A stretch of 64,000 nucleotides of DNA from Breviolum minutum Mf 1.05b.01 (GCA_000507305.1 DF239305.1:241272-305271), one strand, 5' to 3'; shown: positions 10,186 to 22,212, numbered from the stretch's first letter. Numbers and translations are program-made. Notes: a model not told the origin generated them from the sequence alone.

Positions 10186-11204
10186 ATTATGACACTCTTG
10201 TGTTTTGATTATGACGACTTGTTGATTTTAGATTTTAGATGACCACAATTCTGCACCAGTTGCATATGCCATACTGACTGGCATATCATACCCAGTGCTG
10301 CAGAATTTTCGCTGTCAACAGCACGGTGTTGGGGGAATTAATTGAACTTTTGCTTTATGTATGGTGCTCAAAACCAGGCTAGGGTACCAAATGGACTATG
10401 GATTTGGGACCATGTTCAGTAGTTTGTGTGTTACCAGGTTGGGTTTGGGGGATTTAGGATGTTGTCTAGCTGGAGGGACGGTGGCTGGAACACTCTCAGC
10501 TTCAAAGGACTTGTGCTTTTCGCGTGAGGTATATCTAGTGCATGGAGGAGGATCAAATTCTATCATCTACGAAAACATGTACATCTTTGCGTGTTTATAG
10601 CAACTGCATTTATGTACCTGTAGTATATCATATCTCTGTTTAAAACAACGGTCCAAGGAAAAGCGGCTGGCTTCGACTGCGTTACCAAACCGAGAGAATC
10701 TGGAAAGGCCAGCATTTCTGCGTCGGTTTGTCAACATTCACTACGCAAATTCTCAGAAATAGCATCAAGCCTAGTGATGCCATTCTTCTCGATGATTGAT
10801 GGCAAATGTCAAAGGAGCTTGCAGAACTCTGAATCTCTTTAGCAGCCCCAACAAGATCTACCAATTCCATCTTTTCCAATGGTATTTAGTATTAATTTGT
10901 CATGATTTATACCAAGAAACCGTGGGAGGTACCTGTTGAGGCTACACCACAGCGGGGTTTGAAGCTGGCACCGGGTCGAAAGGTGGGGGGGCGGTGGAAA
11001 CTGTCATCTGGGTGGTGAGGGGTCATTGATGACTTTGTTGATCTTTATTCATCTTTGATGATTGATGATTGGATGATATTTTTTCATGACTTGGATTTGA
11101 TGATTTTGATGAATTGACTTGGATTTGATGATCTTAAGTTGACCTTCAACAACCAATTTTTGATATTCTAGTACCTGCATCCTGTTTGATAGAGATCCTG
11201 ATAC

Positions 11205-11283
11205 CTGGATTGGATGTGTTGCTTTGCAGTTCTTCATTTGGAGGGATGCCCCAACAGTTGCTTCATACAGCGACCGGATACGA
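11205..11283 (-). CDS. Candidate minus-strand exon, unrecognised
   Basis: On the minus strand this 79-bp piece is bounded by TTTTTCAG at its 5' side and CAG|GTATCAGG at its 3' side, both good splice signals. It reads RIRSLYEATVGASLQMKN in one frame. The same frame continues to a second CAG|GTACTA at ~11173. There is no homology and the plus-strand gene array runs through it, so it may be fortuitous. Confidence 0.25.
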
Positions 11284-11555
11284 CTGAAAAATATCCATGA
11301 CATACATCAGAATGGTGCTTTCCTTTTTCAGCATTTTTGACAAGTCCGTGTGACACGATTTCTATAGAAAGTCCAAGTAGTGATATGATATGATATGATC
11401 CCAGACAACCTGCAATTACCTCTCAGACGGTTGGTTGAAACAAGTGTGTGGGCTTGATTTCACCACATAGTCCCTCCTTCTAGTGTCTCTTTCTTTGGCT
11501 ACAATTTTGGGAAGAGAATTCAGATCGTTGGGAATCCATTCGCCATTTCCTCCAG

Positions 11556-11745
11556 GCTGATGTGCAAGGACTCAAAGGTGCCTCACAGTACAATGGTTGG
11601 GATGCTCACTTTCTTCGGTGACCGGGTGAATCATCCCCAAGTTCTCTTGCCTTGTCGCTTTTGTCGTTTTTTTTTTGTTTTTTTCCGAGGCTGCGAGGGC
11701 ATTGTGATTGAAGGACCCAATGACAAAGGTCGTTGGGAAGTACAG
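11556..11745 (+). CDS. KOW/SH3-like loop protein, two exons (partial)
   Basis: Exon 11556-11595 follows TCCTCCAG and ends in phase 1 before GTTGGG. Exon 11690-11745 follows TTTTCCGAG and ends CAG|GTACC. Joined, they read ADVQGLKGASQYNG then CEGIVIEGPNDKGRWEVQ. This is the pattern 'GLxGAxxYNGxxGxVxGPxDxGRWxV' that I know as a repeated small beta-barrel-like unit in dinoflagellate proteins (normally followed by LxLKPENL). The same unit occurs at 31388-32063. The expected ALKPENL exon was not found downstream, and the gene's ends are unknown. Confidence 0.55.
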
Positions 11746-12289
11746 GTACCACGGGGGGGGGGCTTCGCTTGGTGGTGTTTCTGATGGGTTTGGATGATGT
11801 TGTGGGTGTTAAGTCCAGTTCTTGGCGTATAGATTTGTCAGGTGGACTACCAATGCGAGACCAAGACGCCCGGGATCCAAAGGTCATGTCTGTTGGTGTG
11901 TCCAATGCATCTTCTCTAAGCCTTGCCATGCCGTTCCTTCCCTGTTTCTTGGGTCAAAGCTTCAAAATTACAGATTGGGGACAGGAAGCATAGTAGCATA
12001 CCAGCCTGTGAGTCAGTTTGAAAGAGAAGAACATCAGCATTGAAAAGCATGAGAAATCTTTGCTAAAAGTAATTTGCCATGCTAAAACTAACAAATCACC
12101 AGCCTTGACCAAGAATTTGACAGATCTCACTGCTCAAAACTGTCTTTTTTCGAATGGCTCGGCGTGTCTTTGGTTCCTTTCATTGCTCCAATGTCCTGGA
12201 GCTGCTGAGGCATCAAACATTTGCTTGAGGAAATGTATATATAGTTGCTTCCTTGTTCCCTGGGAATGGATTCTTAACCTGGCCCTTTT

Positions 12290-12922
12290 CCCCAGATAGC
12301 GATAGCTATAGGGGTTCTTACTTCCAATAGGGGGGAGGGCGACGAACCACTTTTGCGCATTGGACGTGGCACCAGAAAGCCATTGCAGGGTGCAGTGGAC
12401 GTGGTGCCCATTGCAGGGTGCCATTGTAGTTGAGTGGACGTGGTGCCATTGCTGGGTGCCATTGCAGGGTGCCATTGTAGTGTGTTATGGTTGAGTGGAC
12501 GTGGTGCCATTGCTGTGTGCCATTGCAGGTTGCAGTGGACGTGGTGCCATTGCTGCGTGCCTTCGTAGGGTGCCATTGTAGTGTGCTATGGTTGGGGGGA
12601 AGGTGACGACCAACTTTGGTTGATTGGACGTGGTGCCATTGCTGGGATTGTAGAGTGCTATGGTTGAGTGGACGTGGTGCCATTGCTGGGTGCCATTGTA
12701 GTGTGCGATGGTTGGGGGGGACGGTGACGACCAACTTTGGGGGAGTGGACGTGGCGTTGCAGGGTCCTATGGTTGGGAGGGTGACGGCCAACTTTGGCGG
12801 AGTGGACGTGGTGCCATTGCAGGGTGCCATTGGGGGGAGGGTGACGACCAACTTTGGGGGAGTGGACGTGGCCTTTGATAACACAAAAATTGGTTTTTGC
12901 TATCTGGGGTCTATGCTGGTAT
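12290..12922 (+). mobile_element. Repeat element copy 1 with CCCCAGATAGC ends and internal minisatellite
   Basis: Starts CCCCAGATAGCGATAGCTAT (12290) and ends TTTTTGCTATCTGGGG (12909), giving inverted ends CCCCAGATAGC. Similarity to copy 2 continues ~13 bp further (TCTATGCTGGTATA). The interior is an imperfect GC-rich array built from GTGGACGTGGTGCCATTGC, AGGGTGCCATTGTAGTGTGC and GGGTGACGACCAACTTTGG modules. Open frames through it are translations of the repeat. No transposase is present, so it is non-autonomous or of unknown class. Confidence 0.8.
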
Positions 12923-13737
12923 AATTTTGAAGGAAGGTTGTAGCTAAAGGAAAACTATCCACAAAGAAATGTTCTATAGTCAAAAATCACTACATTTGAG
13001 GTCATTTATTTGGGTCGATGAGAAAAGAGTTATATATCCGTTTCATTGAATGGCAATCCGCTGCATCAATTGATGTTGCAGGCAGCCTACTGGGCAATAC
13101 AAGGTGCCGGTGAGGCAGGGTTGTGAGAAGTTCCATGACGCTTGAGGGAAGCAAGTTGCATCGGAAAAGATGCTCAAAGGATCCCTGACCCTCAGTGGGT
13201 TTTGGTCTCAGCTGAGCTGAAAAGGCCCTTCCCATTGCCTTCTGACAATCCTGGCAGCTTGGGGCTTGCTCCTTCTGGACGCTCCTGAGGTGGTTCGCTG
13301 GGTTTTCAGAACTTGCTGTGGTGATTGAAGGTTTGAAGTCAAGCTCAAAGGTAAAGATTCAAGATCTTCAGAATCTTCCAGGTCTTCAAGGGGAAAAGGT
13401 GTAGCTGTTGCTTGTTAAAAATGGTTGGATCTTGCCAGATGTTATGATATGATTGTCCCAAGTGTTGCCAATGAAGGTCCAAGTGGCCACTTCGGCGCAG
13501 AAGCGCGAAAGCATTTCTTGCTGGAGGTGCCTGTTTTTGCTGAAATTTCGGGTTTGTTTTGTCATTTGTCATACGCTGTACGCTGTTTTTTGCAATACGG
13601 ACATTCTGGACTCAATACCACCCCAGATTGGGGAAGCAAGATAGATGCTGCATGAAGACGAATTACCCGGACACGAAAATTAAGTACCGTTAAATGTACA
13701 TATATAAGTTCCCAGTGTCCAAGAAATCAATGCTTTG

Positions 13738-16700
13738 ATGGGCACGGCATTGCTTCTCGAGGATGGCATTACTTTCCTGAATCATGGTGCCTTTGGCGCT
13801 ACACTGAAAAGCTGCCTTGACAGCAAACGTCAATGGGCAGAGTACATTGAACGACAGCCTGTGCGTTTCTTTGATCGTGCCCTTGTTGCAGAATGTCAGG
13901 AGTTTTCTGTTGTGTGCCTTGAAAGATGTACAATCACGTTCCAGTAGATATGGTACGAAAGGTGGGCCCTTGACTGTTTTCATACTTCTGGATTCTGGTC
14001 TTGAAATTTGTAATTCATCCATTGGTTCAGCAGAGACGAGAAACACTTGTTTTGTGTCGCGGAGTTAAACATATCTTTCTAACTCATCGAAAACGTGTTC
14101 ACATGCCTCAAGCATAGGAGGAAGTTGATTTATATTCTTCCAAGAATCATGATTCAGATTTAAGATGGGACCTCTTCACGAAAATCATCTCCCTTACCAC
14201 AAGGTCGATTTTTGATTGGTGATTTCCACTATTTGATGTGGGAGGAACGGGGTGAAACTCCACCGGTGTGATCGAAATGAATCGAGGCGAAGCTTTTCCA
14301 TGGTTGGTTCACACCACCCGTGGATTGAGCCAGGTCGGTGAAGCTGCAGGGGTTGTGTTTCTAAAACTAAAGCAATTCGCTCATTTTCTGAAAGGTTGTT
14401 GCGATGGAAATCTTTTCCAAAAGTTTTTTTTCTCTCCAAATGATTCCCCAGATAGCGATAGCTATAGGGGTTTTTACTTCCAATAGGCGGGGAGGGCGAC
14501 GAACCACTTTGGCGGATTGGACGTGGTACCGGGGTGCCATTGCAGGGTGCAGTGGACGTGGTGCCCGCAAGGTGCCATTGCAGGGTGCCATTCTAGTGTG
14601 CTATGGTTGGGGGGGAGGGTGATGACCAAGTTTGGCGGGGTGGACGTGGTGCCATTGCAGGGTGCCATTGTAGTGTGCTATGGTGGGGGAGGGCCAACTT
14701 CGGGGGAGTGGACTTGCAGGGTGCCAGTGTAGTGTGCTAGGGGAGGGGAGGGTGACGACCAACGGTGGGAGTGTGCTATGGTTGGGGGAGGGGTGACGAT
14801 CAGGCGGAGTGGACGTGCATTGCTGGGTACCATTGCAGGGTGCCAATCTCTGTTTCATATCTTCGTTCTTTTTTCAGGGCCATCTCACCCAGACAACCAA
14901 GAAAACAACAATGAATTCTGTCTTGAGCTTCTTGCAGACGTTGCACTGTTCTCTACATTGATAACCCAAAAATTGTTTTTTGCTATCTGGGGTCTATGCT
15001 GGTATAGTTTTTTTTTACCCAGATCTTGACCTGATGGAACATGGGATTTATGGAGTGATGGCTTGAGTTCTTGGTGCAGCCACCTGCAAGGAGAATTTTG
15101 GGAGATGTGATATCCGAGCCAATGGAAACAGCACCTTCACACACAAAACACTGTCCAAATTTATGGCCAAACTCCATGGGTTCATTGATACCTTGGAAGG
15201 GGAAACTGCTAGATAATTGGAAGATTCAATGACAATCTCTGCATGAAGCTCAACCAAAGCCATCAATTTAGGCCACAACTTACACATCTGCAAGTTGAAC
15301 AGTGAGCTCGTTTATCCCTGAACAGTGATGATATCAAAAAGGAAAGGATGCCTCTTCCAACCATGATCTGTATATATACAAAGCTTTATGTATTTTTTTA
15401 CCCACATGAATCGTCAGCTCGCATCATGACATCCCATTGGGCGCCAGCTTTTGAAGACCCCGGCGGAGCAGTTGCTGCCAGTGCCCAGCGTCACCGTGGC
15501 GTCCAACGCCTTGCTACGCTCCTGGCAGCGACGGAGAAAGCCAGATGCGCAGCAGCGAGACTCAACAGCGAAGGAAGGGAGGATTTGTTTGAGGTTTGGA
15601 AATTGTTTCCCCAAGGTACCAGTGCTAATCTTCATATTCGAACGCTGATATATTTCAAATAAAGACTATCCCTTGAGATGTAATCAATCCCGTTTCAAAG
15701 CTGTTGGAAACAGGCAGGATTGATCTGCAGACCTTTGAAAATCGTTGAATGTGAGGCGCTGCGATCCTCTCAGTCACCTATGGATCCACCAAGAAGTTGC
15801 TCCGCAAATTGGCGGAGGAATCCGGTTTTGAGGCCGGGGAAATCATGGAAAAAATCCTCTCCCCAAAAAACATGGTCGGAGAAGGTGGTGAAGGGACACT
15901 TTTTTTGTTGCTAATGTCGTTTTTGTGTTGGAAACAGTTTTTTCTTTTTTTTGGAGTGGCAATTTTTCAAAAACGCTGGGGGTCTTCCAGTCAGAAAGTT
16001 CATCACCATCTCAATGGCTTGAATGAAGTTTGAGTTTGAGCATATGTGTACTGGCAGCCAAAAAAAAGCATGGTGAAACTATGCCTGCAAATGGCAAAGT
16101 CAGGGGAAACTCTGAAGGTCAAAGGATGAGGAAACCCTCCCTGAAACTAACGTTTTTGCCCCTGAAAATAGGGGCCCCCTGGATTTTTGGAGATTCCGAA
16201 CTTGGAAAAACCCAGCATTTTTAGGGGCAAAGAGTGTTAGGTTTAGGGAGTTTTTCAGCAGACAATTCGATGGTTCAGCTGCCGTAGGTGGATGAGGCTC
16301 CTGTAGACTTTCCGCTGATGGAGGAGGCTGCGACTCCTGAAAAAAGATGACTTTTGGGAGAGAAATCCATTCTTTAAAGTGCATCAAAATTGAAGCTTCT
16401 GAAAGAACTTGTTGATAATCTCACATGCTCATCTTGAATGTCAAAATTTCGGAAATGCACGGACTTCGTATGGCAGTCTATATAAGCCTCAAAATTCATT
16501 GGTCCACTTAGATTATCAATAGATACTGTACTCCAAGTAAGTAGCGCACCATGGTGTTTTGACCTCTTCATTTTTCATCATTGATAGGAGGCAATCCTTG
16601 CTGCATTGGAGTCGGTTTTGAAGCCCAATACCACCTTGGTGGTTTTGGATCTCATTCCTTCCAATGCGCCTTTTGTTCCTTGGTTCATGGGGTTTTTAAT

Positions 16701-19700
16701 CTTTTTTGGGGGGTTTGGTTGGTGCATAGTTTTTTGTGGAGGTTGGTAGAGCTGCTGACACAAAACATCGATCATTTTGACGTTTGGTGGATTTTTCTCT
16801 GCAACTATTTGGATTTGTAACTGGAGGGTATTTGGATGTGCACCTGAAAAAAACGGACCATTTCCAAAAGGAAAGGCTAGTCTTCCAAGCAGCATTTTTC
16901 AAGGTCAACCACCGTTGACCACGGTCAACGCCGAGGTACTCCCTCCTGAGGCTGTGGCGTTATGTCGCTCCAAGTCTCCTGATGCTTTTATCATGTTGGA
17001 TGCAGCGCATGGTTTCTTTGGTTCACTGGCTGCAGCTCAGATTTGATGGGCTTTCAACTCCCTCCCCACACTCAGATGCTTCGTTTCAGCTTCCCACCAT
17101 GGTTGATGGTCACCGACCTCCACCTGAGGATTACCGCTGAAGTTAACAGGGCCCAGACGGGACTATCCGGTGGATGCGGTGGTGACCAACTGAGCCTCGG
17201 TAGAAATGGGATGGAAACAACCTTGGGCCTGGGGTGTTGGATTTTTTGTTGTCGATATTTTGTTCCGTTGTGTCTGATAGTTTGAAAAAAACATGTGTTT
17301 TCTTTAAATAAACTGTATTTTTCCGCTGTGTACTCTCTTTGTGACTTTGCAGTTTCAAACAAATGTGTTTGTGTTTGTCGTTGCGAAGGTATGTTCGACG
17401 GTGTGGGTAGGAATCTGTTCAGTTAGTTTTTCACCTGGATGTTTTGGTAGTTGAATTTTGGCCGAAAAAGTGGCAGCGGCATCTCTCGTTTTTTTTTGAG
17501 GCCACAAGTGGTTTTGCGGTGCGAAGGGCACTGCCCTGCTACACATTGGAGAAGAGGAGCCTCGCAACAATGACTGATGACTTTGATCACAAAGTGATGC
17601 AGAATGAGTCCGCAACTTTGACTTTCAAGACGTTTTCCGGTATCAACTGGAAGGGAAATCGGGAAATGGACAGTTTGAAACCCTTAGGTGCAGGAGTGGA
17701 TGGAACCCCTGGTCATTTCGCATGGTTATGGGCTGCCTGGCGTTCAGTTGGTTGCACCAGCTGGGTGTTTGGAACCTGTTGGAACAAAGATATCTTACAC
17801 TGAGAAGTGGCATGAGGATGATTTTCTTGAAGAGGAAGTTGAAAAGAACCATACTGTTCCCCATGTTGGGGAGAGGGGTGAATCCTTCTCATGACATTAA
17901 TCATCCAATGGACCATTCTTTGTGGTTTTGTGTTTCATCTTGGACTTCCAGCATCTAGTTTGTTTTTTTTGGAATCCCTTGCCAAGCCGTCACTTCCTGG
18001 CCACGAAACAAGAATCTTTCACTACTTTTACTCTTGGGGTTGTTGAAAAAGTTACGTTTCCATGTTTGGACTCTCCGTGAGCCTCGTCGCCGTGGTTTTG
18101 TTATGTTTTGTTCGTGAATCCCAAGATTTATCCGCCCGAATTGAGGCCGAGGTAGATTCTCAAGATGGTCTCTGATATTTTGGACTTAAGCCTTTCTCTA
18201 TTTTCGTATTGTTTTGTTGTGCTTGCTCCTTAGACCTGTACATCTTAGAAAGTTCCATTTTTCCTGGAACATACTCCAACCATTGGTTTGGTCTTCATCG
18301 GACTTCTTCCAATTTCTTGGGAATTTGCAGATCCGTGTGAGGTGGGTCGATTGTTGTTGAGATCAGAAAAAAGTTGAGGTCAGATGTGCCCAGTGGATTC
18401 TATTGGCCTGGCCTAGCAGATTGGAGTTCTTTCTTGGCTCTAGATGAAGCCATGGCTTTTTGGGATTTGGTGTGGAAGCCCCAGAAACCAACTTGGTGAG
18501 AGTGCTTGGGAGCAAACCTGGGGTAACATACCTTCAAATGGAAGGAAGTGTACGGATGGAGGGAAGAGTTTCGAGCTTTTCTTTTATTCCAGAATGTATA
18601 AATCCATGCATCCATTTGTGGTAAGGTGGGTGTTTTTTTGGTTGGCCCTGTAGTAGGCCAAGATGGAAGAAATCCTCAAGGGGTAAGGTAATGAAAGACT
18701 GGCATACGAGACTTGGTAGGACAAAAATTGGCCTGGTTGAAGATGAGCTTTTTCCGCTCACTCGGACTGTGAGTTGCAGTTCTTTGGTCTAAGGTTGGTA
18801 TTGAGCCAGCGCGAACTTATTGCAACTACATGGTGAGAGATGCTGTACCTTCGACGAATTTCCAAAGATATATAGCCGAAGTCTTTTCTTTTTCCTTTCG
18901 TGCTTCTGCATTTTGGGTTCAGAAGTAGCATTTTGACAGAACAAACACTGTGAGGCCGTGAGGCCTCACAAATTTTGTTGAAGCACTTCTTTGATCTCGG
19001 AAGATGATTGCCATAGTGTAGGGTATCTATGCCATCTAAAAGGATGTCATGTTAGAGCTGCACTTCTCTTGAGGCGATCATGCTGGCAGATGCCTGGGGT
19101 ACAGAGCTGGGTATTCCGGAGCTGCTTGTGGGGGATGGTGCTGCTGGGTGAAGGTTCACGATATCACTAGTGATGTTTTAGCATGTTGAGCAGGAGATTC
19201 CTGCAGGAAATTTTGTCAAAATGAAGCGACCTTTCCAGAATTTTGGAGGTTAGTGAAACTTTGAACATTTTTCAAATTTACTGTACCTTTTTTCGAGTCA
19301 AGAAGTGGGGAAGGAAGGAATTAAAAGACATGCATAAAAATAGGATACGCTTCCAAGTGGGTAAAGATATATGAAGGAGTGTGACTGCGGTTTTAGGATG
19401 CCCTTGGTGTTTTTTTTGGGCACCACATCCTTCCATGCTGAGTGAATGCTTAGTTTGAAATATGTAGGGTCAAAGGGTTGAAGCTGGAAACCAATTTCCT
19501 TGAACCCGAAAAAGGTAGCACCATTTCTGTCGACATAGAATTCAGCGACGAAAATGATACCATGGCTCCTCCTCCAGGAGGAGCTCTTAAGTACCATGGC
19601 ATTGATCCAACTTCCACGGTTTGCAGCACTTGGTGGTGAGTTGCAACTAGGCAGAATTCTGTCAAGTTGCTGGGGGCTCACTGTGGGGTGGATGCTAGAG

Positions 19701-20609
19701 CTACTGTTAAAAGAACTTACAAAAAAGCAACTTTGAAATGATTGAAAGCTGTCTAACAATAGATCGGGCTTCGGAAAATGAATTGGATGCAATGGAGAAG
19801 GAGCATGATGTTTTTTTGGCAAAGATTTATTAGTTATCTTCCGCAGTCTCTCGCTACAGTCTTGTTTTATGTCTATATTTATGAATTCCTATTAAATTGG
19901 GGTGTGGATTTGACAATAGCATGGTATTCAAGTTTTGATTTCCCTTGAAGTACATCTCGAACCTAAGCAACGCCTTTAGACTCAACTTGCCAAGGTTGAG
20001 CTACGACGAGGCTGAAATCGTTCAGAACGCCCTGTACGCACAAAATATCGAGGTACCCGTGAAGGCCCTCTCTGGAAAACTCTATGTTCGCCACTTGATC
20101 TCAAAAACTGGAAAATCAAAACAAAAGGACACCAACCCGATGGCTGTTGAATGATATGGAATTTTATTTTTTCATGCAAACATCGAATCATGGGGTTCTT
20201 CATGTTTATGGATCATCATAAGATTCGCTCATGTGTAAAAGGACGAACACCAAGTCTTTTATTCAAGATCCTCTCGGCTACCTTAAGGCATTTCTGCGCA
20301 CATCTACAATCACATTGAGGCTGGGAGCTTTTTGTGGCAGTCAACGACCTCTCATGTAAGTCCAAACCAGCAGCATATAGCTTGTTGAAAAGGGAAGGGT
20401 GGATGATGTACCCTTAGAGATTCACGACTATGGGATAAATTTTTGGTTCACCTATGGAGATTATATGCTTTAAGGACTTTTGAGGTGAATGATGGAACAT
20501 GACTGATGTTGGCAACTCTTCACAGCTTGAATCTGGTTAGGAGTATGAGATTCTCCGAGATGCAGTATTGCATTTGCAAAAATCTGAGAGTTTGGTTTCG
20601 AAAAGTTAA
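13738..20609 (+). CDS. Class V aminotransferase-fold PLP enzyme, isopenicillin-N-epimerase-like
   Basis: PLP-dependent aminotransferase class V family (cysteine desulfhydrase/IPN epimerase branch); the substrate cannot be told. Exons: 13738-~13899 (ATG; GITFLNHGAFGATLKS), 15756-15874 (TYGSTKKLLRKLAEE), 16588-16674 (LVVLDLIPSNAPF), 16936-17020 (VLPPEAVALCRSK, MLDAAHGFFG), 17150-17191 (PVDAVVTN), 17501-~17556 (CHKWFCGAKGTALL; K is the expected Schiff-base lysine), ~17688-17731 (PLVISHGYG), ~18051-18077 (FHVWTL), 18420-18469 (DWSSFLALDEAMAFWD), 19056-19127 (MLADAWGTELGIPELL), 19951-20089 (IEVPVKALSGKLYV), 20288-20319 (RISAHIYNHIE), 20541-20609 (EYEILRDAVLHLQKSE, TAA). Phases agree at most joins. 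Donors include GT, GA (17192) and GC (20090, 20320). The segment carrying the usual NAT motif, expected between 13.9 and 15.7 kb, was not found, and the joins around 17.5-18.4 kb are provisional. Introns hold a MITE and repeat copy 2. Confidence 0.85.
14446..15015 (+). mobile_element. Repeat element copy 2 with CCCCAGATAGC ends
   Basis: Same 5' end (CCCCAGATAGCGATAGCTAT at 14446), the same minisatellite modules and the same 3' end (TTTTTTGCTATCTGGGG at 15002), in the same orientation as copy 1. Unlike copy 1, it holds ~120 bp of non-repetitive sequence (~14845-14970, containing TTCTTTTTTCAGGGCC) just before the 3' end. It lies inside the first large intron region of the aminotransferase gene. 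Confidence 0.8.
16134..16255. mobile_element. MITE-like element, CCCTGAAACTAAC family
   Basis: Inverted ends of ~36 bp: CCCTCCCTGAAACTAACG at the left and its imperfect complement at the right (AGTGTTAGGTTTAGGGAG), both also carrying a GCCCCTGAAAAT / ATTTTTAGGGGC half. It lies in the intron 15875-16587 of the aminotransferase gene. Confidence 0.8.
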
Positions 20610-20641
20610 AAGGTAGCCCAAAACTGGACCCTTCTTTGCAG

Positions 20642-21862
20642 ACTGGCGTTTGATCAGCTGCGAGTTGGGAAAAGGTCGTTTGACCTTTTGTTGGTGAAAG
20701 TCAGGTTTTTGGAAGTGGATTCACCATGGAAACATTCACATTGATTTTCCTTTTCAAGTGGGTGATTTTTAGGTGAACCAGCCGTGAATCTTTCCAGGGT
20801 GAAAAGAGGAATGCTGAAGAGTGTCAGGAGTTGGCATTTTGCACAAATGAAGTCATCTGCTGGCGTCTCCCTCATCTCAAAAATGCTTCAAGTAGAAACA
20901 ATGATACCTTTGGGAACATGTTTTCCTGAGCAGCTGTCAAACCTTTTGTTTCTAGCTTGAATGGTTTGGGCCTAAAACTTTTAGGCGATCTTAATGCCCT
21001 AGAGTGGGAGGCCCAAGTTTTAATCAAAAGAGAGGGACCTGCCATGTCACGACTGAGCAGTGCATTGCTGCCATTTATCCTGAAGAGTGCTCCTCCTCCG
21101 ATTTTCAACTGTCAAGAGGAGCATGGTTTCCATACCATCCCTACATGTTCAATTTTCGCGTACGTCTGAGATGCCGCAACAGGCGTAGGCTCTTAATTCT
21201 GGAGCTTAAGTCTGTTTGCTGTTCAGCGATGCATTTTGTTGTTTTGGAGAAAAAGACTCAAGAGCGCAGAGGGTGATTGCATTTGACAGCAGCTATTTAG
21301 TACTTAGTATATGGGGATATTGCCAACTATTTAGCCAGGATGTTTGTTCACCAACCTTCGTTTTTCTTTAAAGATGATTGATTGCTTTGGATTGATGTAC
21401 CACTACCTTAAAACCAAACACACGCCACTCACTCTAATGGAAAGGTTTTGAAAGATGGCTTTCCTATTCTTAGCTTTGATGAGAAGTCTGATTAATTCCT
21501 TGCAGTGTACCCTTCGTTTTTTTTTTGCTGAGGCTCTCTCTGTTGGAGTCCAATCTTCAGCCCAAGCCATCCTGTGGCCAACCTCTCAGCTGTGGTCTAC
21601 ATGAAGAGAAACATGCAAATAGCTCCCCCACCCAAAACAATGACAAGGAGCTTCTTCAAAACCTGCATGTTTCCAGATCTTGCTTTGATGTTTGCTTGCG
21701 AGTTTGGTAAGCAAACTTTCGCCTCAAAATGACTTGAGTCAGCCAGGTTGGGAGTTGGTCGTTGCACCCATCGGTCTAGGCGAGTTCACCGTATCACTGT
21801 ATCACTTGAGATTGCCATCACTTGGCGATTATTTTGTGGGCCTGGCTGCAGTCAGGAATTAA
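20642..21862 (+). CDS. Unrecognised multi-exon gene
   Basis: Probable exons: 20642-20693 (LAFDQLRVGKRSFDLLL, ends before GTGAAAG), 20830-20888 (ELAFCTNEVICWRLPHLKN, ends before GTAGAAAC), ~20931-21120 (AVKPFVSSLNGLGLKLLG then EWEAQVLIKREGPA), ~21527-21666 (LSLLESNLQPKPSCGQ) and ~21722-21862 (GWELVVAPIGLGEFTV; TAA at 21860). The first three agree in phase. At 21030-21159 another frame is also open and ends before GTACGT (AWFPYHPYMFNFR), so that exon is ambiguous. The first acceptor AG is only 32 bp after the aminotransferase stop codon. I do not recognise the protein. Confidence 0.45.
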
Positions 21863-22110
21863 GGAGACCGATGTGTCGCAAGCTTTGACTCCGATGGGAA
21901 CCTTAGAAATGGGAGAAAAACCATGGGTTTCCGGTGGCCGGTTGCTGGGTGCGATTTGATCATGGACATAAATTGGACTTACAAAAGGTTCCAACTTTTG
22001 CTGGTTTAGGAGTGGAATTCCAAAACACCACATGATCTGACAAGGTTTTGGTAGTTTAGACATGTCCACACAATCCTTTCTAACTTTGAAGATTCTGAAC
22101 ACTTCCATGA

Positions 22111-22212
22111 CTCCCTGAAACTAACAGTTCGTCCCTGAAAATAGGCCGGGCCCCAAAGGGAAATTAGTATTCCAACCATCCATTTTCAGGTGCGAGCTGC
22201 TAGTTTCAGGGG
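22111..22212. mobile_element. MITE-like element, CCCTGAAACTAAC family
   Basis: Left end CTCCCTGAAACTAACAG and right end GCTGCTAGTTTCAGGGG are inverted copies. Internal halves CCCTGAAAAT and ATTTTCAGG are also inverted. It lies between the unrecognised gene and dephospho-CoA kinase. The surrounding 21863-22877 shows no other gene. Confidence 0.8.

Noticed and set aside
12318-12884. 188-codon minus frame and other long frames through 12.3-12.9 and 14.4-14.9 kb
   Set aside because: They are translations of the GC-rich minisatellite inside the repeat element; all phases stay open because of repeat composition.
15414-15640. GC-rich segment open in several frames, considered as the missing aminotransferase exon or a PPR exon
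   Set aside because: None of the frames shows the NAT motif or a PPR pattern, and no frame is clearly preferred.
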